Source of the DNA: Verrucosispora sp. WMMD573
GTDB lineage: Bacteria; Actinomycetota; Actinomycetes; Mycobacteriales; Micromonosporaceae
NCBI RefSeq assembly: GCF_027497175.1
Contig: NZ_CP114901.1
Span: forward strand, 4,650,001-4,714,000
DNA: 64,000 nt
Reading direction: 5' to 3'
The notes beneath the pieces were generated by a model. That model searched no databases. It had not been told where the DNA came from and saw nothing but the letters and a program-made list of their open reading frames with translations. Both the position numbers and the translations under genes were made by a program. Below, in pieces: positions 49,272-57,660 of this stretch (positions within the stretch are counted from its first letter, which is position 1; every line of letters begins with the position of its first letter).

Positions 49272-50051
49272 TCAACCGGCGGCGGGGCGGCGCCGGTGTA
49301 CGCGGCTGAGGTCGACTGGCCGGCTGGGGTCGACGTGGCGGGGGCCTTCGGGTTCGTCCGGCCGCAGCGGGGCCAGGGTGTCGGTGAGCGCGTCGATGAT
49401 CCGGTCGGTGGCCCGGCGGGCCGCGCCGGGCGCGCCGCGGGCCACCTCGGCCAGGTCCACCGGGTCGCCGAAGTGCACCCGTACGGTGGGGCGGCGCACC
49501 AACGCCCGAGCGACGCCGCGCAGCATCCCTTTCGGGGCCTGGTAGGGCAGCACCTCATGGGATCCCCACTGGGCGACGGGGATGACTGGCGCGCCGCAGG
49601 CCAGGGCGAGGCGGGCGGCACCGGTCTTGCCGCGTTCGGGCCACATGCCCGGGTCGAGGCCGATCCGTCCCTCCGGATAGACCAGGATCGGCGCGCCGAC
49701 GGCGACCGCGGCGGTGGCGTCGTCCAGTGCCCGGTGTACGCCGCTGGTGCCCCGGTCGACGCGGATGTGCCCGGCGCTGCGCATCGCGGCCCCGATCAGC
49801 GGAGCCCGGAACAGCCCACCGGTGGCCATGATCCGGGGCGCCACCCGGCGGGCCCGGCAGGCTGCGGCGAGCACGATCGGGTCGAACGGGCTGATGTGGT
49901 TGGCGGCCAGGATCAGCGGCCCGCCGCGCATCCGGGCCGGGATGTCACCGGTGACCTCCAGCCGGGCCAGCATCCCGACGACGACGCGGGCCAGCAGCAA
50001 CGCGACGCGCCAGATCAGCGGCGGGTGCCAGGGGGAGTGGGCTGCTTCCAT
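49272..50051 (-). CDS. 1-acyl-glycerol-3-phosphate acyltransferase-like (PlsC)
   Basis: From ATG 50051 the protein has 259 residues. It carries the acyltransferase motifs NHISPFD (HX4D catalytic pair), VDRGTSGVHRALDD and ILVYPEGRI (PEG motif), preceded by a hydrophobic N-terminal helix, as in PlsC-like membrane-associated enzymes that acylate lysophosphatidate. ATG 50051 is preferred over upstream starts, which overlap the divergent cyd promoter region. Acyl acceptors other than lysophosphatidate are possible. It converges on the small motif protein with only 2 bp between. Confidence 0.85.
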   Translation of the reverse strand: MEAAHSPWHPPLIWRVALLLARVVVGMLARLEVTGDIPARMRGGPLILAANHISPFDPIVLAAACRARRVAPRIMATGGLFRAPLIGAAMRSAGHIRVDRGTSGVHRALDDATAAVAVGAPILVYPEGRIGLDPGMWPERGKTGAARLALACGAPVIPVAQWGSHEVLPYQAPKGMLRGVARALVRRPTVRVHFGDPVDLAEVARGAPGAARRATDRIIDALTDTLAPLRPDEPEGPRHVDPSRPVDLSRVHRRRPAAG

Positions 50052-50183
50052 CAGCGGGACATGGTCGCACGGCCAACGGGCGACGCGGCGGCCAGGGCGG
50101 GCCGTACGGCAGGAGTGAGCAGGGTCATTGGTCCCGGTCCTGTTCGGGTCGCCCGACTCTGCCAATCGACGTACGACGCCCTG

Positions 50184-50210
50184 TAGTATTTACTACGCCT
50201 TGTAGTATGA
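50184..50210 (+). promoter_or_regulatory. BlaI/CopY-like operator at cydAB promoter
   Basis: GTAGTA-TT-TACTAC (50184-50197) is a perfect palindrome, and a further half-site GTAGTA follows at 50203-50208, within a TAGTAT box (50205-50210) that may be the -10. The pattern resembles TACTACA/TGTAGTA sites of BlaI/CopY repressors. The region is AT-rich compared with its surroundings. Confidence 0.55.
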
Positions 50211-50228
50211 ATAGCCTGGGGGTCGCAG

Positions 50229-51644
50229 GTGGACGCGTTGGACGTCGCCCGCTGGCAGTTCGGTGTCACCACCGTCTACCACTTTCTCTTCGTGCCGCTG
50301 ACCATCGGCCTGTCCGTTCTGGTCGCCATCCTCCAGACACTCTGGCACCGCACGGGGGATGAGAAGTACCTCAAGCTCACCAAGTTCTACGGCAAACTCT
50401 TCTTGATCAACTTCGCCATGGGCGTGGTCACCGGGATCGTGCAGGAGTTCCAGTTCGGCATGAACTGGAGCGACTACTCCCGCTTCGTCGGCGACATCTT
50501 CGGCGCACCCCTGGCCATCGAGGCCCTGGTCGCGTTCTTCCTCGAATCCACCTTCATCGGCCTGTGGATCTTCGGCTGGGACCGCCTGCCCAAACGCCTG
50601 CACCTGGCCAGCATCTGGGCCGCGGCCATCGGCACCAACCTGTCGGCGTACTTCATCCTCGCCGCGAACTCGTTCATGCAGAACCCGGTCGGCTACCGCT
50701 ACAACCCGGACACCGGCCGCGCCGAACTGACCGACTTCCTCGCCGTGCTGACCAACAAGGTCGCCCTGATCACCTTCCCGCACACCATCGCCGGCGCCTT
50801 CCTGGTCGCCGGGTCGCTGCTGGTGGCCGTCGCTCTGTGGCACCTCATCCGCAACCGCGACAGCGCCGACACTCCCGCCTACCGCTTCGCCGCCCGCTTC
50901 GGTTCCTGGGTCACCCTGATCGCCGCCACCGTCGTCGTCATCACCGGCGACATCCAAGGCAAGATCATGACGCAGGTGCAGCCGATGAAGATGGCCGCCG
51001 CCGAAGGGCTCTACGCCACCGAGAACCCCGCGTCGTTCTCCGTCCTGACCGTCGGCAGCCTCGACGGCAGCCGCGAACTGTTCGCTATCAAGATTCCGTA
51101 CCTGCTGTCCTACCTCGGCACCGGCGACCCCAACGGCACCGTGCAGGGCATCAACGACCTCCAGGCCCGCTACAGCGCCCAGTACGGCGCCGGCAGCTAC
51201 ACCCCGATCATCCCGGTCACCTACTGGAGCTTCCGCATGATGATCGGCTTCGGGCTCGCCGCCGCCGCCATCGCCCTGCTGGTGCTCTGGACCCAGCGCA
51301 AGGGCCGCGCCGTCCCGAACAGCAAATGGCTGCTACGCGCCGGCCTGGTCATGCCGATCCTGCCGCTGCTGGCCAACTCCTTCGGCTGGATCTTCACCGA
51401 GATGGGCCGCCAACCCTGGATCGTCTTCGGCGAGATGCTCACCCGCGACGGCGTGTCCCGCAGCGTCTCCCTGACCGAGGTGCTCACCTCCTTCACCGCC
51501 TTCACCCTCATCTACGCCGTCCTCGCCGTCATCGAGGTGAAACTGCTGGTCCGCTACGCCAAGGCCGGCGTACCCGACGTCACCCCGGCCCCCGAACCCG
51601 ACGACACCGACGACGCCGAGCGCCCGCTCGCCTTCGCCTACTGA
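50229..51644 (+). CDS. cydA: Cytochrome bd oxidase subunit I
   Basis: The 471-residue membrane protein has nine or so helices. The heme b595 ligand His18 lies in WQFGVTTVYHF, and GRQPW at residues 393-397 is the hallmark of the family; METxAMxGxQ-like Q-loop segments are short, as in actinobacterial bd oxidases. It oxidises quinol and reduces oxygen with high affinity. GTG 50229 follows a GGGGG ribosome site by about 7 nt. The promoter carries a BlaI-like palindrome. It is co-transcribed with cydB 15 bp downstream. Confidence 0.95.
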   Translation: MDALDVARWQFGVTTVYHFLFVPLTIGLSVLVAILQTLWHRTGDEKYLKLTKFYGKLFLINFAMGVVTGIVQEFQFGMNWSDYSRFVGDIFGAPLAIEALVAFFLESTFIGLWIFGWDRLPKRLHLASIWAAAIGTNLSAYFILAANSFMQNPVGYRYNPDTGRAELTDFLAVLTNKVALITFPHTIAGAFLVAGSLLVAVALWHLIRNRDSADTPAYRFAARFGSWVTLIAATVVVITGDIQGKIMTQVQPMKMAAAEGLYATENPASFSVLTVGSLDGSRELFAIKIPYLLSYLGTGDPNGTVQGINDLQARYSAQYGAGSYTPIIPVTYWSFRMMIGFGLAAAAIALLVLWTQRKGRAVPNSKWLLRAGLVMPILPLLANSFGWIFTEMGRQPWIVFGEMLTRDGVSRSVSLTEVLTSFTAFTLIYAVLAVIEVKLLVRYAKAGVPDVTPAPEPDDTDDAERPLAFAY

Positions 51645-51659
51645 GTCCGGAGCCCCACC

Positions 51660-52658
51660 GTGGAACTGACCACCATCTGGTTTCTCCTCGTCGCCGTGCT
51701 GTTCACCGGCTACTTCATCCTCGAAGGCTTCGACTTCGGCGTCGGCATGCTGCTGCCCGTGCTCGGCCGCGACGACAAGGAACGCCGCGTCATGATCAAC
51801 ACCATCGGGCCGGTCTGGGACGGCAACGAGGTCTGGCTGATCACCGCCGGAGGCGCCATGTTCGCCGCCTTCCCCGAGTGGTACGCCACCCTCTTCTCCG
51901 GCTTCTACCTGCCCCTGCTGCTCATCCTGCTGGCCCTGATCGCCCGCGGCGTCGCCTTCGAATACCGCCACAAGCGTCCCGAGGCGTCCTGGAAACGCCG
52001 CTGGGACAACGCCATCTTGTTCGGCTCACTCGTCCCGGCGATCCTGTGGGGCGTGGCGTTCGCCAACATCCTGCGCGGCGTGCCGCTGGACGCCGAGCAC
52101 GAGTACGTCGGCGGACTGCTCAACCTGCTCAACCCGTACGCCCTGCTCGGCGGCGCGACCACCGCGGCGCTGTTCGCCACCCACGGCGCCGTCTTCGTCG
52201 CCCTCAAGACCGTCGGCGACATCCGCGGCCGGGCCGCCGCGCTCGCCGTGCGCCTGGGCGTGGCCGCGGCGGTCCTCGCGGTGGCCTTTCTGAGCTGGAC
52301 CCTGACCATCCGCTCCAGCACGGCCGCCGTCGTGCTCGCCGTCGCCGCCGCCCTCGCGCTGCTCGGCGGTCTCGCCGCCGCCACGGTACGCCGGGAGGGC
52401 TGGGCCTTCACCGGCACCGCCGCGGCGATCGGGCTGGCGGTGGCCACCCTGTTCGCCGCCCTGTTCCCGAACGTGCTGCCCTCCACGCTGGACCCCGCCG
52501 GCACCCTCACCGCCACCAACGCCGCCTCCACCCCCTACACCCTCACGATCATGACCTGGGTGGCGGTGTTCTTCACCCCGATCGTGCTGGCCTACCAGGG
52601 CTGGACCTACTGGGTCTTCCGCAAGCGCATCGGCGTGGCCCACATCCCCCAGCACTGA
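51660..52658 (+). CDS. cydB: Cytochrome bd oxidase subunit II
   Basis: The 332-residue protein has eight or nine helices and begins with FILEGFDFGVGMLLPVLGRDDKERRVMINTIGPVWDGNEVWLI, a signature of CydB. It pairs with CydA in the membrane. GTG 51660 has GGAG about 7 nt upstream. cydDC, which encode the assembly exporter and often follow in actinomycetes, are absent; instead a strong terminator and an unrelated MarR gene follow, so CydDC must be encoded elsewhere. Confidence 0.95.
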   Translation: MELTTIWFLLVAVLFTGYFILEGFDFGVGMLLPVLGRDDKERRVMINTIGPVWDGNEVWLITAGGAMFAAFPEWYATLFSGFYLPLLLILLALIARGVAFEYRHKRPEASWKRRWDNAILFGSLVPAILWGVAFANILRGVPLDAEHEYVGGLLNLLNPYALLGGATTAALFATHGAVFVALKTVGDIRGRAAALAVRLGVAAAVLAVAFLSWTLTIRSSTAAVVLAVAAALALLGGLAAATVRREGWAFTGTAAAIGLAVATLFAALFPNVLPSTLDPAGTLTATNAASTPYTLTIMTWVAVFFTPIVLAYQGWTYWVFRKRIGVAHIPQH

Positions 52659-52660
52659 CC

Positions 52661-52697
52661 GGCGGGCGGGCCCCGGTGGCACCCGGGCCCGCCCGCC
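52661..52697. terminator. Bidirectional terminator after cydB
   Basis: GGCGGGCGGGCCC (52661-52673) and its exact complement (52685-52697) enclose an 11-nt loop, between cydB and a converging MarR gene. Confidence 0.88.
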
Positions 52698-52699
52698 CG

Positions 52700-53137
52700 T
52701 CACGCCGTCGCCAGAACCTGCTCGGCGCGGCGTCGCACCACGTCCAGCACCCGCGCCGCAGCCGCCAGCTCATCGGTCGGAAGATCGGCCCACAGCCGGG
52801 CTCCGATCTCGGCGGAAACCGCGGCGACCACCTGCTGCGCCTGCCGCCCGGTCGGGGTCAGCGCGACCCGGGAGGCGTCGGTGGGCACCGGTGCCACAAG
52901 CGTCGCCGCGATCAACTCGGCCAGCGTGGCGTGCGCCGTCGCGGTCGACACCTTCACCGCGTCGACCAGCCGACGGGCGGCATCGACGCGGGGGAGCGGA
53001 GCGCCGGCGGCAGCCAAGGCGTTGAGCAGCAACGCCTGCGTGAAGGTCAACCCGAGACGGTTTAGCTCCCGCTCCAGCACCGCCCGGGTGGCGTAGTGGG
53101 TCCGGCCGAGGATCTGCCCGTTGAGGGTGATGGACAT
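52700..53137 (-). CDS. MarR-family transcriptional regulator
   Basis: The 145-residue protein has the MarR layout: helix 1 with RAVLERELNRLGLTFTQALLLNAL, a winged helix with VDAARRLVDAVKVSTATAHATLAELIAATLV, a beta wing VPTDASRVALTPTGRQ and a C-terminal dimerisation helix. ATG 53137 has AGGGG some 9 nt upstream. It is divergent from a second MarR gene across a 93-bp region with tandem TTGG-N5-CCAA palindromes, so one or both regulators likely act there. The ligand is unknown. Confidence 0.82.
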   Translation of the reverse strand: MSITLNGQILGRTHYATRAVLERELNRLGLTFTQALLLNALAAAGAPLPRVDAARRLVDAVKVSTATAHATLAELIAATLVAPVPTDASRVALTPTGRQAQQVVAAVSAEIGARLWADLPTDELAAAARVLDVVRRRAEQVLATA

Positions 53138-53153
53138 GTCAAACCCCTATCCA

Positions 53154-53181
53154 TTGGTCTTGCCAACGTTGGTGTGGCCAA
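53154..53181. promoter_or_regulatory. Two adjacent TTGG-N5-CCAA operators between MarR genes
   Basis: TTGG-TCTTG-CCAA at 53154-53166 is followed after two bases by TTGG-TGTGG-CCAA at 53169-53181. They lie about 15 bp apart centre to centre in the divergent promoter region. Confidence 0.65.
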
Positions 53182-53218
53182 CATAGCAGTGATCGTGGGT
53201 GCCGCCAACGAAATCACG

Positions 53219-53231
53219 TACAGTCCCCACA
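53219..53231 (+). promoter_or_regulatory. -10 box for leaderless MarR gene
   Basis: TACAGT at 53219-53224 ends 6 nt before ATG 53231; there is no ribosome site. Confidence 0.5.
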
Positions 53232-53689
53232 TGGAGCAACCCAGCACACCCACACCCAGCCGACTCCGCACCACCCCCAGCTGGCTGTTCACCCAGACCG
53301 CCGCCCACGCCGCCCGCATCGTCACCGCCGCACTCGACACCCGCCACGCCCGCGGCTACCACTACCGACTACTGGCGACCCTCGCCGAAACCGGCCCCGC
53401 CAGCCAAGCCGACCTCGGCCGACACAGCGGCATCGACCGCAGCGACATCGTCGCCACCCTCAACGACCTCGCCGACCGCCACCTCGTCCGCCGCCAACCC
53501 GACCCCACCGACCGCCGCCGCAACATAGTCCGCATCACCCCCGCCGGCCAACGCGAACTCACCCACCTGCAACACGCCCTCGACACCGCCCAGGAAACCC
53601 TGCTCGCCCCACTGAACCCCACCGACCGCCATCAACTCGTCCGCCTGCTCAACCTCCTGCTCACCCACCACCACGAACCGAAAGGCTGA
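53231..53689 (+). CDS. MarR-family transcriptional regulator
   Basis: From ATG 53231 the protein has 152 residues: FTQTAAHAARIVTAALDTRHARGYHYRLLATLAE, winged helix SQADLGRHSGIDRSDIVATLNDLADRHLVRRQPDPTDRRRNIVRITPAGQREL and a C-terminal helix. The conserved wing DPTDRRRN is typical of MarR proteins. The upstream open frame runs through the operator region and is not coding. Its stop is 2 bp before the OsmC gene, suggesting it controls peroxide or hydroperoxide detoxification like OhrR (inference), although no N-terminal redox cysteine is present. Confidence 0.88.
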   Translation: MEQPSTPTPSRLRTTPSWLFTQTAAHAARIVTAALDTRHARGYHYRLLATLAETGPASQADLGRHSGIDRSDIVATLNDLADRHLVRRQPDPTDRRRNIVRITPAGQRELTHLQHALDTAQETLLAPLNPTDRHQLVRLLNLLLTHHHEPKG

Positions 53690-53691
53690 CC

Positions 53692-54159
53692 ATGGCCCGC
53701 ACCCACCACTACGCCACCACAGTCACCTGGACCGGCAACCTCGGCACCGGCACCAGCGGCTACCGCGACTACCGACGCGAACACGACATCACCACCGACG
53801 GCCGCCCACCCATCCCCGGCAGCTCCGACCCCACCTTCCACGGCGACCGGACCCGCTGGAACCCCGAACAACTCCTCCTGGCCGCCCTGTCCCAGTGCCA
53901 CATGCTCGCCTACCTGCACCTGTGCGCGGACAAGGGCATCGTCGTCACCGACTACGTCGACCACGCCACCGGCACCATGACCACCGACAACACCGGAAAC
54001 GGCCACTTCACCGAGGTCACCCTGCGACCCCACGTCACCGTCGCCGACCCCACCACCACCGACATCGCCGCCGCGCTGCACGACGACGCCCACCACACCT
54101 GCTTCATCGCCAACTCGGTCAACTTCCCGGTCCACCACGACCCGGTCACCACCACCTGA
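53692..54159 (+). CDS. OsmC/Ohr-family protein
   Basis: The 155-residue protein has the OsmC fold pattern with both redox cysteines: ALSQCHMLAYLHLC and AHHTCFIANSVNFPV, and RWNPEQLLLAALSQC, close to the family consensus NPEELLAAAHAGC. OsmC/Ohr proteins reduce organic hydroperoxides. It starts 2 bp after the MarR gene with AAAGG upstream, so they form an operon. Coding sequence is unusually rich in ACC, CAC and GAC codons like its neighbours. Confidence 0.88.
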   Translation: MARTHHYATTVTWTGNLGTGTSGYRDYRREHDITTDGRPPIPGSSDPTFHGDRTRWNPEQLLLAALSQCHMLAYLHLCADKGIVVTDYVDHATGTMTTDNTGNGHFTEVTLRPHVTVADPTTTDIAAALHDDAHHTCFIANSVNFPVHHDPVTTT

Positions 54160-54202
54160 ACAGCCCACGCACAAAATCACTCGACCGCACCGCCACGACC
54201 GC

Positions 54203-54215
54203 TATCGTCGGCGCG
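54203..54215 (+). promoter_or_regulatory. -10 box for leaderless acetyltransferase gene
   Basis: TATCGT at 54203-54208 ends 6 nt before GTG 54215, with TCGACC 16 nt further upstream as a weak -35; there is no ribosome site. Confidence 0.5.
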
Positions 54216-55381
54216 TGCCTGACGTGCGTGAACTCACCCCCGACGACCTGAACGACGCCTGGCAACTCGGCCGGCTCGCCTTCGGCTCCGACCCTGAACC
54301 ACCCACACCACCAAACCCCGCCGGCCGCACCTCCTACGGCGCCTTCGACCCCGCTGGGCAAATCATCGGCAAGGCCGTCGACCTGCACGACGAACAATGG
54401 TGGAGCGGACACGCCCTGCCCGCCGCAGACGTCGCCGGCGTCGCCGTCGCACCCGAGGCACGCGGCACCGGAGTGGGCCGCGCCCTGCTGAGCACCCTGC
54501 TCCGTGACGCCCGCGATCGCGGCGCCGCCGTCAGCGCGTTGTTCCCCACCACCGCCGCCCCCTACCGCGCCTGCGGCTGGGAGATCACCGGCCAACTACG
54601 CACCCTCGACCTGCCCACCGCCAGCCTGCCCCGACACCGCCCCGACCCGCGCCTGAGCGTGCGCGCCGGCACCGCCGCCGACCTGCCCGCCACCGCCGAG
54701 CTCTACCGACACGTCGCCCACCACCGCAACGGCCTGCTCACCCGCACCCACCGCCGATTCACCGCCACCGACGAACTGCCCTACGACGGGCTCACCCTCG
54801 TCGAACACGACGGACACCCCGTCGGATACGCCGGCTGGAACCGTGGCCGCGGCTACGGCCCCGACGCCGTCCTCACCGTCGAAGACATCCTCGCCACCAC
54901 CGCCGACGCCGCCCGCGCCCTCGTCGGCGTCCTCGCCAGCTGGCACAGCGTCACCCCGACCCTGCGCCTGGCCCCACTACCCGGCGACACCGTCAGCCTG
55001 CACCTGCCCCTGGAACGCGCCCGCGAACACGAACGCGACGCCTGGATGCACCGCCCCGTCGACGTCGTCCGCGCCGTGCAGGCCCGCGGCTGGCCCACCC
55101 ACACCCACGGCCAGGTCACCTTCACCCTCACCGACGATCTCGCCGACTGGAACACCGGCACCTGGCAACTCGCCGTCGCCGACGGCCACGCCGACCTGCG
55201 CCGCACCACCGACGAAGCCGACCTGCACCTGACCGTACGCGGCTTCGCCCGCCTCTACACCGGCACCGCCACCGCCCGCACCCTCGCCGAAACCGGCCTG
55301 CTGCACCACAGCACACCCGACCCGGCCGCCCTGGACCTGCTCGCCGCCGGACCCACCGCCCACCTCATCGACTACTTCTGA
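54215..55381 (+). CDS. Eis-like GNAT N-acetyltransferase
   Basis: The 388-residue protein has an Eis-type layout: an N-terminal GNAT domain with the acetyl-CoA loop VAVAPEARGTGVGRALLSTLLRDARDRGAAVSALFPTTAAPYRACGWEI, a second GNAT-like domain and a C-terminal sterol-carrier-like domain (ADLHLTVRGFARLYTGT). Mycobacterial Eis acetylates aminoglycosides and proteins; the substrate here is not known. GTG 54215 is supported by a -10 box 6 nt upstream. A terminator follows at 55389. Confidence 0.87.
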   Translation: MPDVRELTPDDLNDAWQLGRLAFGSDPEPPTPPNPAGRTSYGAFDPAGQIIGKAVDLHDEQWWSGHALPAADVAGVAVAPEARGTGVGRALLSTLLRDARDRGAAVSALFPTTAAPYRACGWEITGQLRTLDLPTASLPRHRPDPRLSVRAGTAADLPATAELYRHVAHHRNGLLTRTHRRFTATDELPYDGLTLVEHDGHPVGYAGWNRGRGYGPDAVLTVEDILATTADAARALVGVLASWHSVTPTLRLAPLPGDTVSLHLPLERAREHERDAWMHRPVDVVRAVQARGWPTHTHGQVTFTLTDDLADWNTGTWQLAVADGHADLRRTTDEADLHLTVRGFARLYTGTATARTLAETGLLHHSTPDPAALDLLAAGPTAHLIDYF

Positions 55382-55388
55382 CAAACGC

Positions 55389-55429
55389 CGGTGGCCCGAC
55401 CCGGCAGGGGACGCCGGACCGGGCCACCG
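55389..55429. terminator. Bidirectional terminator
   Basis: CGGTGGCCCG (55389-55398) pairs with CGGGCCACCG (55420-55429), with an extra inner CGGC/GCCG pairing. It lies between the converging Eis-like gene and the coiled-coil protein gene. Confidence 0.8.
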
Positions 55430-55444
55430 ATCGGATCGGAACCC

Positions 55445-56173
55445 TCAACCCGCCTCGCGCAACTCCGCCAACCGGGCCTCGATCTCCGCCAACTCCGCCC
55501 GCAACTTCTCCGCCTGCCGCTCCGCCTCCGACCGCTCGGCGGCCAGAATCTGCTCCACCGCCTCGTGCACCCCCGGCACATCCACCAACGCCACCATCCG
55601 CAGCGCCTCCGCCGGCTTGAGCACGTACGGCTTGGCCAACACCTTCCCACCCTGCTGCGCCGCGACCGTCCACTCGCCCTCGGCATAGGCCAACGTGACC
55701 GTCAACCCCGCCGGCCCCTTCGGCTTGGTCACCTTCACCGCCCGCCGAGCCGGCTTCGCCTCCACCTTCGACCCCACCGACTCGTCCACCCTCGGCTCCT
55801 CCCGACCCGACTGCTCATCCCGACCCGGCTCCTCCCGACGCTGCTGCGGCACCCGGTCCAACACGAACTCCGGCCCCACCACCGCCGGCTCGGCCGGCGT
55901 CGACTCCACCTTCGGCTCCGCCGGCCGCCGACCCGCACCCCGCGGCGCCACCGCCACATCGGCGGGGGAGAAGGGCAACTCGTCCCGCCCGAACCGCACC
56001 ACCACGAACTCGTCGGACTGCGCCGGATCGGTCAACTCCACCACCTGACCCAACTGACCGGCGATCTGACCAGCCGCCGCCGTGAACACCACCTTCGGCT
56101 TACGTCCCGCGGCCAACGCCTCCCGGATGCCGCGCACCTCGTCCTCGGACAAACCCTGACCAGCGGCACCCAT
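55445..56173 (-). CDS. Conserved actinobacterial protein with coiled-coil C-terminus
   Basis: The 242-residue protein has an N-terminal part (LSEDEVRGIREALAAGRKPKVVFTAAAGQIAGQLGQVVEL...DEFVVVRFGRDELPFSP) that looks like a small globular domain, a central linker rich in Pro, Glu and Arg, a second compact region (GLTVTLAYAEGEWTVAAQQGGKVLAKPYVLKPAEALRMVALV) and a terminal coiled coil (AAERSEAERQAEKLRAELAEIEARLAEL). I do not recognise a named family. It is cytosolic. ATG 56173 lies after GAGGAATGAGG. Its function is unknown. Confidence 0.7.
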   Translation of the reverse strand: MGAAGQGLSEDEVRGIREALAAGRKPKVVFTAAAGQIAGQLGQVVELTDPAQSDEFVVVRFGRDELPFSPADVAVAPRGAGRRPAEPKVESTPAEPAVVGPEFVLDRVPQQRREEPGRDEQSGREEPRVDESVGSKVEAKPARRAVKVTKPKGPAGLTVTLAYAEGEWTVAAQQGGKVLAKPYVLKPAEALRMVALVDVPGVHEAVEQILAAERSEAERQAEKLRAELAEIEARLAELREAG

Positions 56174-56245
56174 CGCCCAACCTCATTCCTCGTACACGTG
56201 TTCAGCCGCCTGCCTTGATACCAGCCGCCAGCGACAACCCGAAGA

Positions 56246-56719
56246 TCAGCCCCCCAACGCCCGCAACGCCCGATCGGCGTGCTCGCTCATGCCCAACTCG
56301 CTGTGCACCACCTCGATGACCCGCCGATCAACCCCGATCACGAACGTCATCCGCCGCGTGCTCAACGACCCCAACGGCAACCGCCGCCGCACCCCGAACC
56401 GCTCGGCCACCACACCGTCCGGATCCGACAACAACGGATAGTCGAACCCGTGCAGCCGCGAGAACTCCGCCTGACGCCGCACCGAATCCCGACTGATACC
56501 CACCCGCTGCGCACCCACCGCCGCGAACTCCGCCGCCAGATCCCGAAAGTGACAACTCTCCGCCGTGCACCCCCGCGTCATCGCCGCCGGATAGAAAAAC
56601 AACACCACCGGCCCCGCCGCCAGCAACTCCGTCAACCGCCGCGGCCGACCCGTCTCGTCCGGCAACTCGAAATCCTCGACCAGATCCCCGACACCCACAC
56701 CCGCCACAAGCCCTCCCAT
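56246..56719 (-). CDS. Peroxiredoxin, BCP/AhpE-like
   Basis: From ATG 56719 the protein has 157 residues. The peroxidatic cysteine is Cys51 in FFYPAAMTRGCTAESC, and a second cysteine, Cys56, lies five residues later, the BCP-type (PrxQ) pair. The motif usually reads PxxxTxxC; here the Thr lies in MTRGC. Downstream GISRDSVRRQAEFSRLHGFDYPLLSDPDG is typical. It reduces peroxides with thioredoxin. The OsmC gene lies 2 kb away on the other strand. The start is not firmly fixed; an in-frame GTG lies 6 nt upstream. Confidence 0.87.
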   Translation of the reverse strand: MGGLVAGVGVGDLVEDFELPDETGRPRRLTELLAAGPVVLFFYPAAMTRGCTAESCHFRDLAAEFAAVGAQRVGISRDSVRRQAEFSRLHGFDYPLLSDPDGVVAERFGVRRRLPLGSLSTRRMTFVIGVDRRVIEVVHSELGMSEHADRALRALGG

Positions 56720-56847
56720 CGACACCGGTGTCCGCGAGCGTAGGCCATCACCCACCACCGGCCGTGCGCTCGACCACACCGCGCTACCAGCCACCGCGAC
56801 CCCGCCGGTAACGTCCCCGACACCGGCTCGGGCAGGGGAGAGGTCCA

Positions 56848-57576
56848 TTGGCAAACGTCACCATCATCACCGGCGGCAGCCGCGGCATCGGCGCCGCCAC
56901 CGCCCGCCGCCTCGCCCACACCGGCCAGCGCATCGCACTCGGCTACCGCCGCGACCACACCGCCGCCGACACCGTCGTGGCCGAGCTGCGCGCCACCGGC
57001 GTACGCGCCATCGCCGTACCCGCCGACACCCGCGACCCCGACCAGGTCACCGCCCTGTTCGACGCCGCCGCCGAACTCGGCACCCTCACCGGCCTGGTCA
57101 ACAACGCCGGCATCACCAGCCCGATCGGCCCCTTCACCGACCTCGACCCCGACGACCTGCGCCGCGTCGTCGACGTCAACCTCATCGGCTACACCCTCTG
57201 CGCCCAACAGGCCGCCCGCCGGATGGGCGACGGCGCCGCCATCGTCAACCTCTCCTCCGTCGCCGCAACCCTCGGCAGCCCAGGGGAGTACATCCACTAC
57301 GCCGCCGTCAAAGCCGCCACCGACGCTCTCACCATCGGCCTGGCCAAGGAACTCGCCCCCCGAGGCATCCGCGTCAACGCCGTCGCCCCCGGCATCATCC
57401 GCACCGACATCCACGCGCTGTCCGGCCAACCCGACCGACCCGAACGCGCCGCCGGCCGCATCCCACTCGGCCGTCCCGGCGAACCCGACGAGGTCGCCGC
57501 CGCCATCGCCTGGCTGCTCAGCGCTGACGCCTCCTACACCACCGGCGCCATCCTCCGCGTCGGCGGCGGCCTGTAG
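56848..57576 (+). CDS. Short-chain dehydrogenase/reductase (FabG-like)
   Basis: The 242-residue protein has the classical SDR features: TGGSRGIG (residues 8-15), NNAG (about 88-91), catalytic Ser in NLSSVAA, and YAAVK (Tyr-x-x-x-Lys), followed by PGIIRTDIHAL. It resembles 3-oxoacyl-ACP reductases but the substrate cannot be assigned. The start codon is TTG at 56848, 4-5 nt after GGGGAGAGG, the best ribosome site nearby. It is divergent from the peroxiredoxin gene. Confidence 0.88.
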   Translation: MANVTIITGGSRGIGAATARRLAHTGQRIALGYRRDHTAADTVVAELRATGVRAIAVPADTRDPDQVTALFDAAAELGTLTGLVNNAGITSPIGPFTDLDPDDLRRVVDVNLIGYTLCAQQAARRMGDGAAIVNLSSVAATLGSPGEYIHYAAVKAATDALTIGLAKELAPRGIRVNAVAPGIIRTDIHALSGQPDRPERAAGRIPLGRPGEPDEVAAAIAWLLSADASYTTGAILRVGGGL

Positions 57577-57660
57577 ACCACTAGTCAGACCACACCGCTG
57601 ACCCAACCGCACCGACCGGGCCAGCGACTCGTCGATGCCGCGCGCGACGCCGCACCCTCG

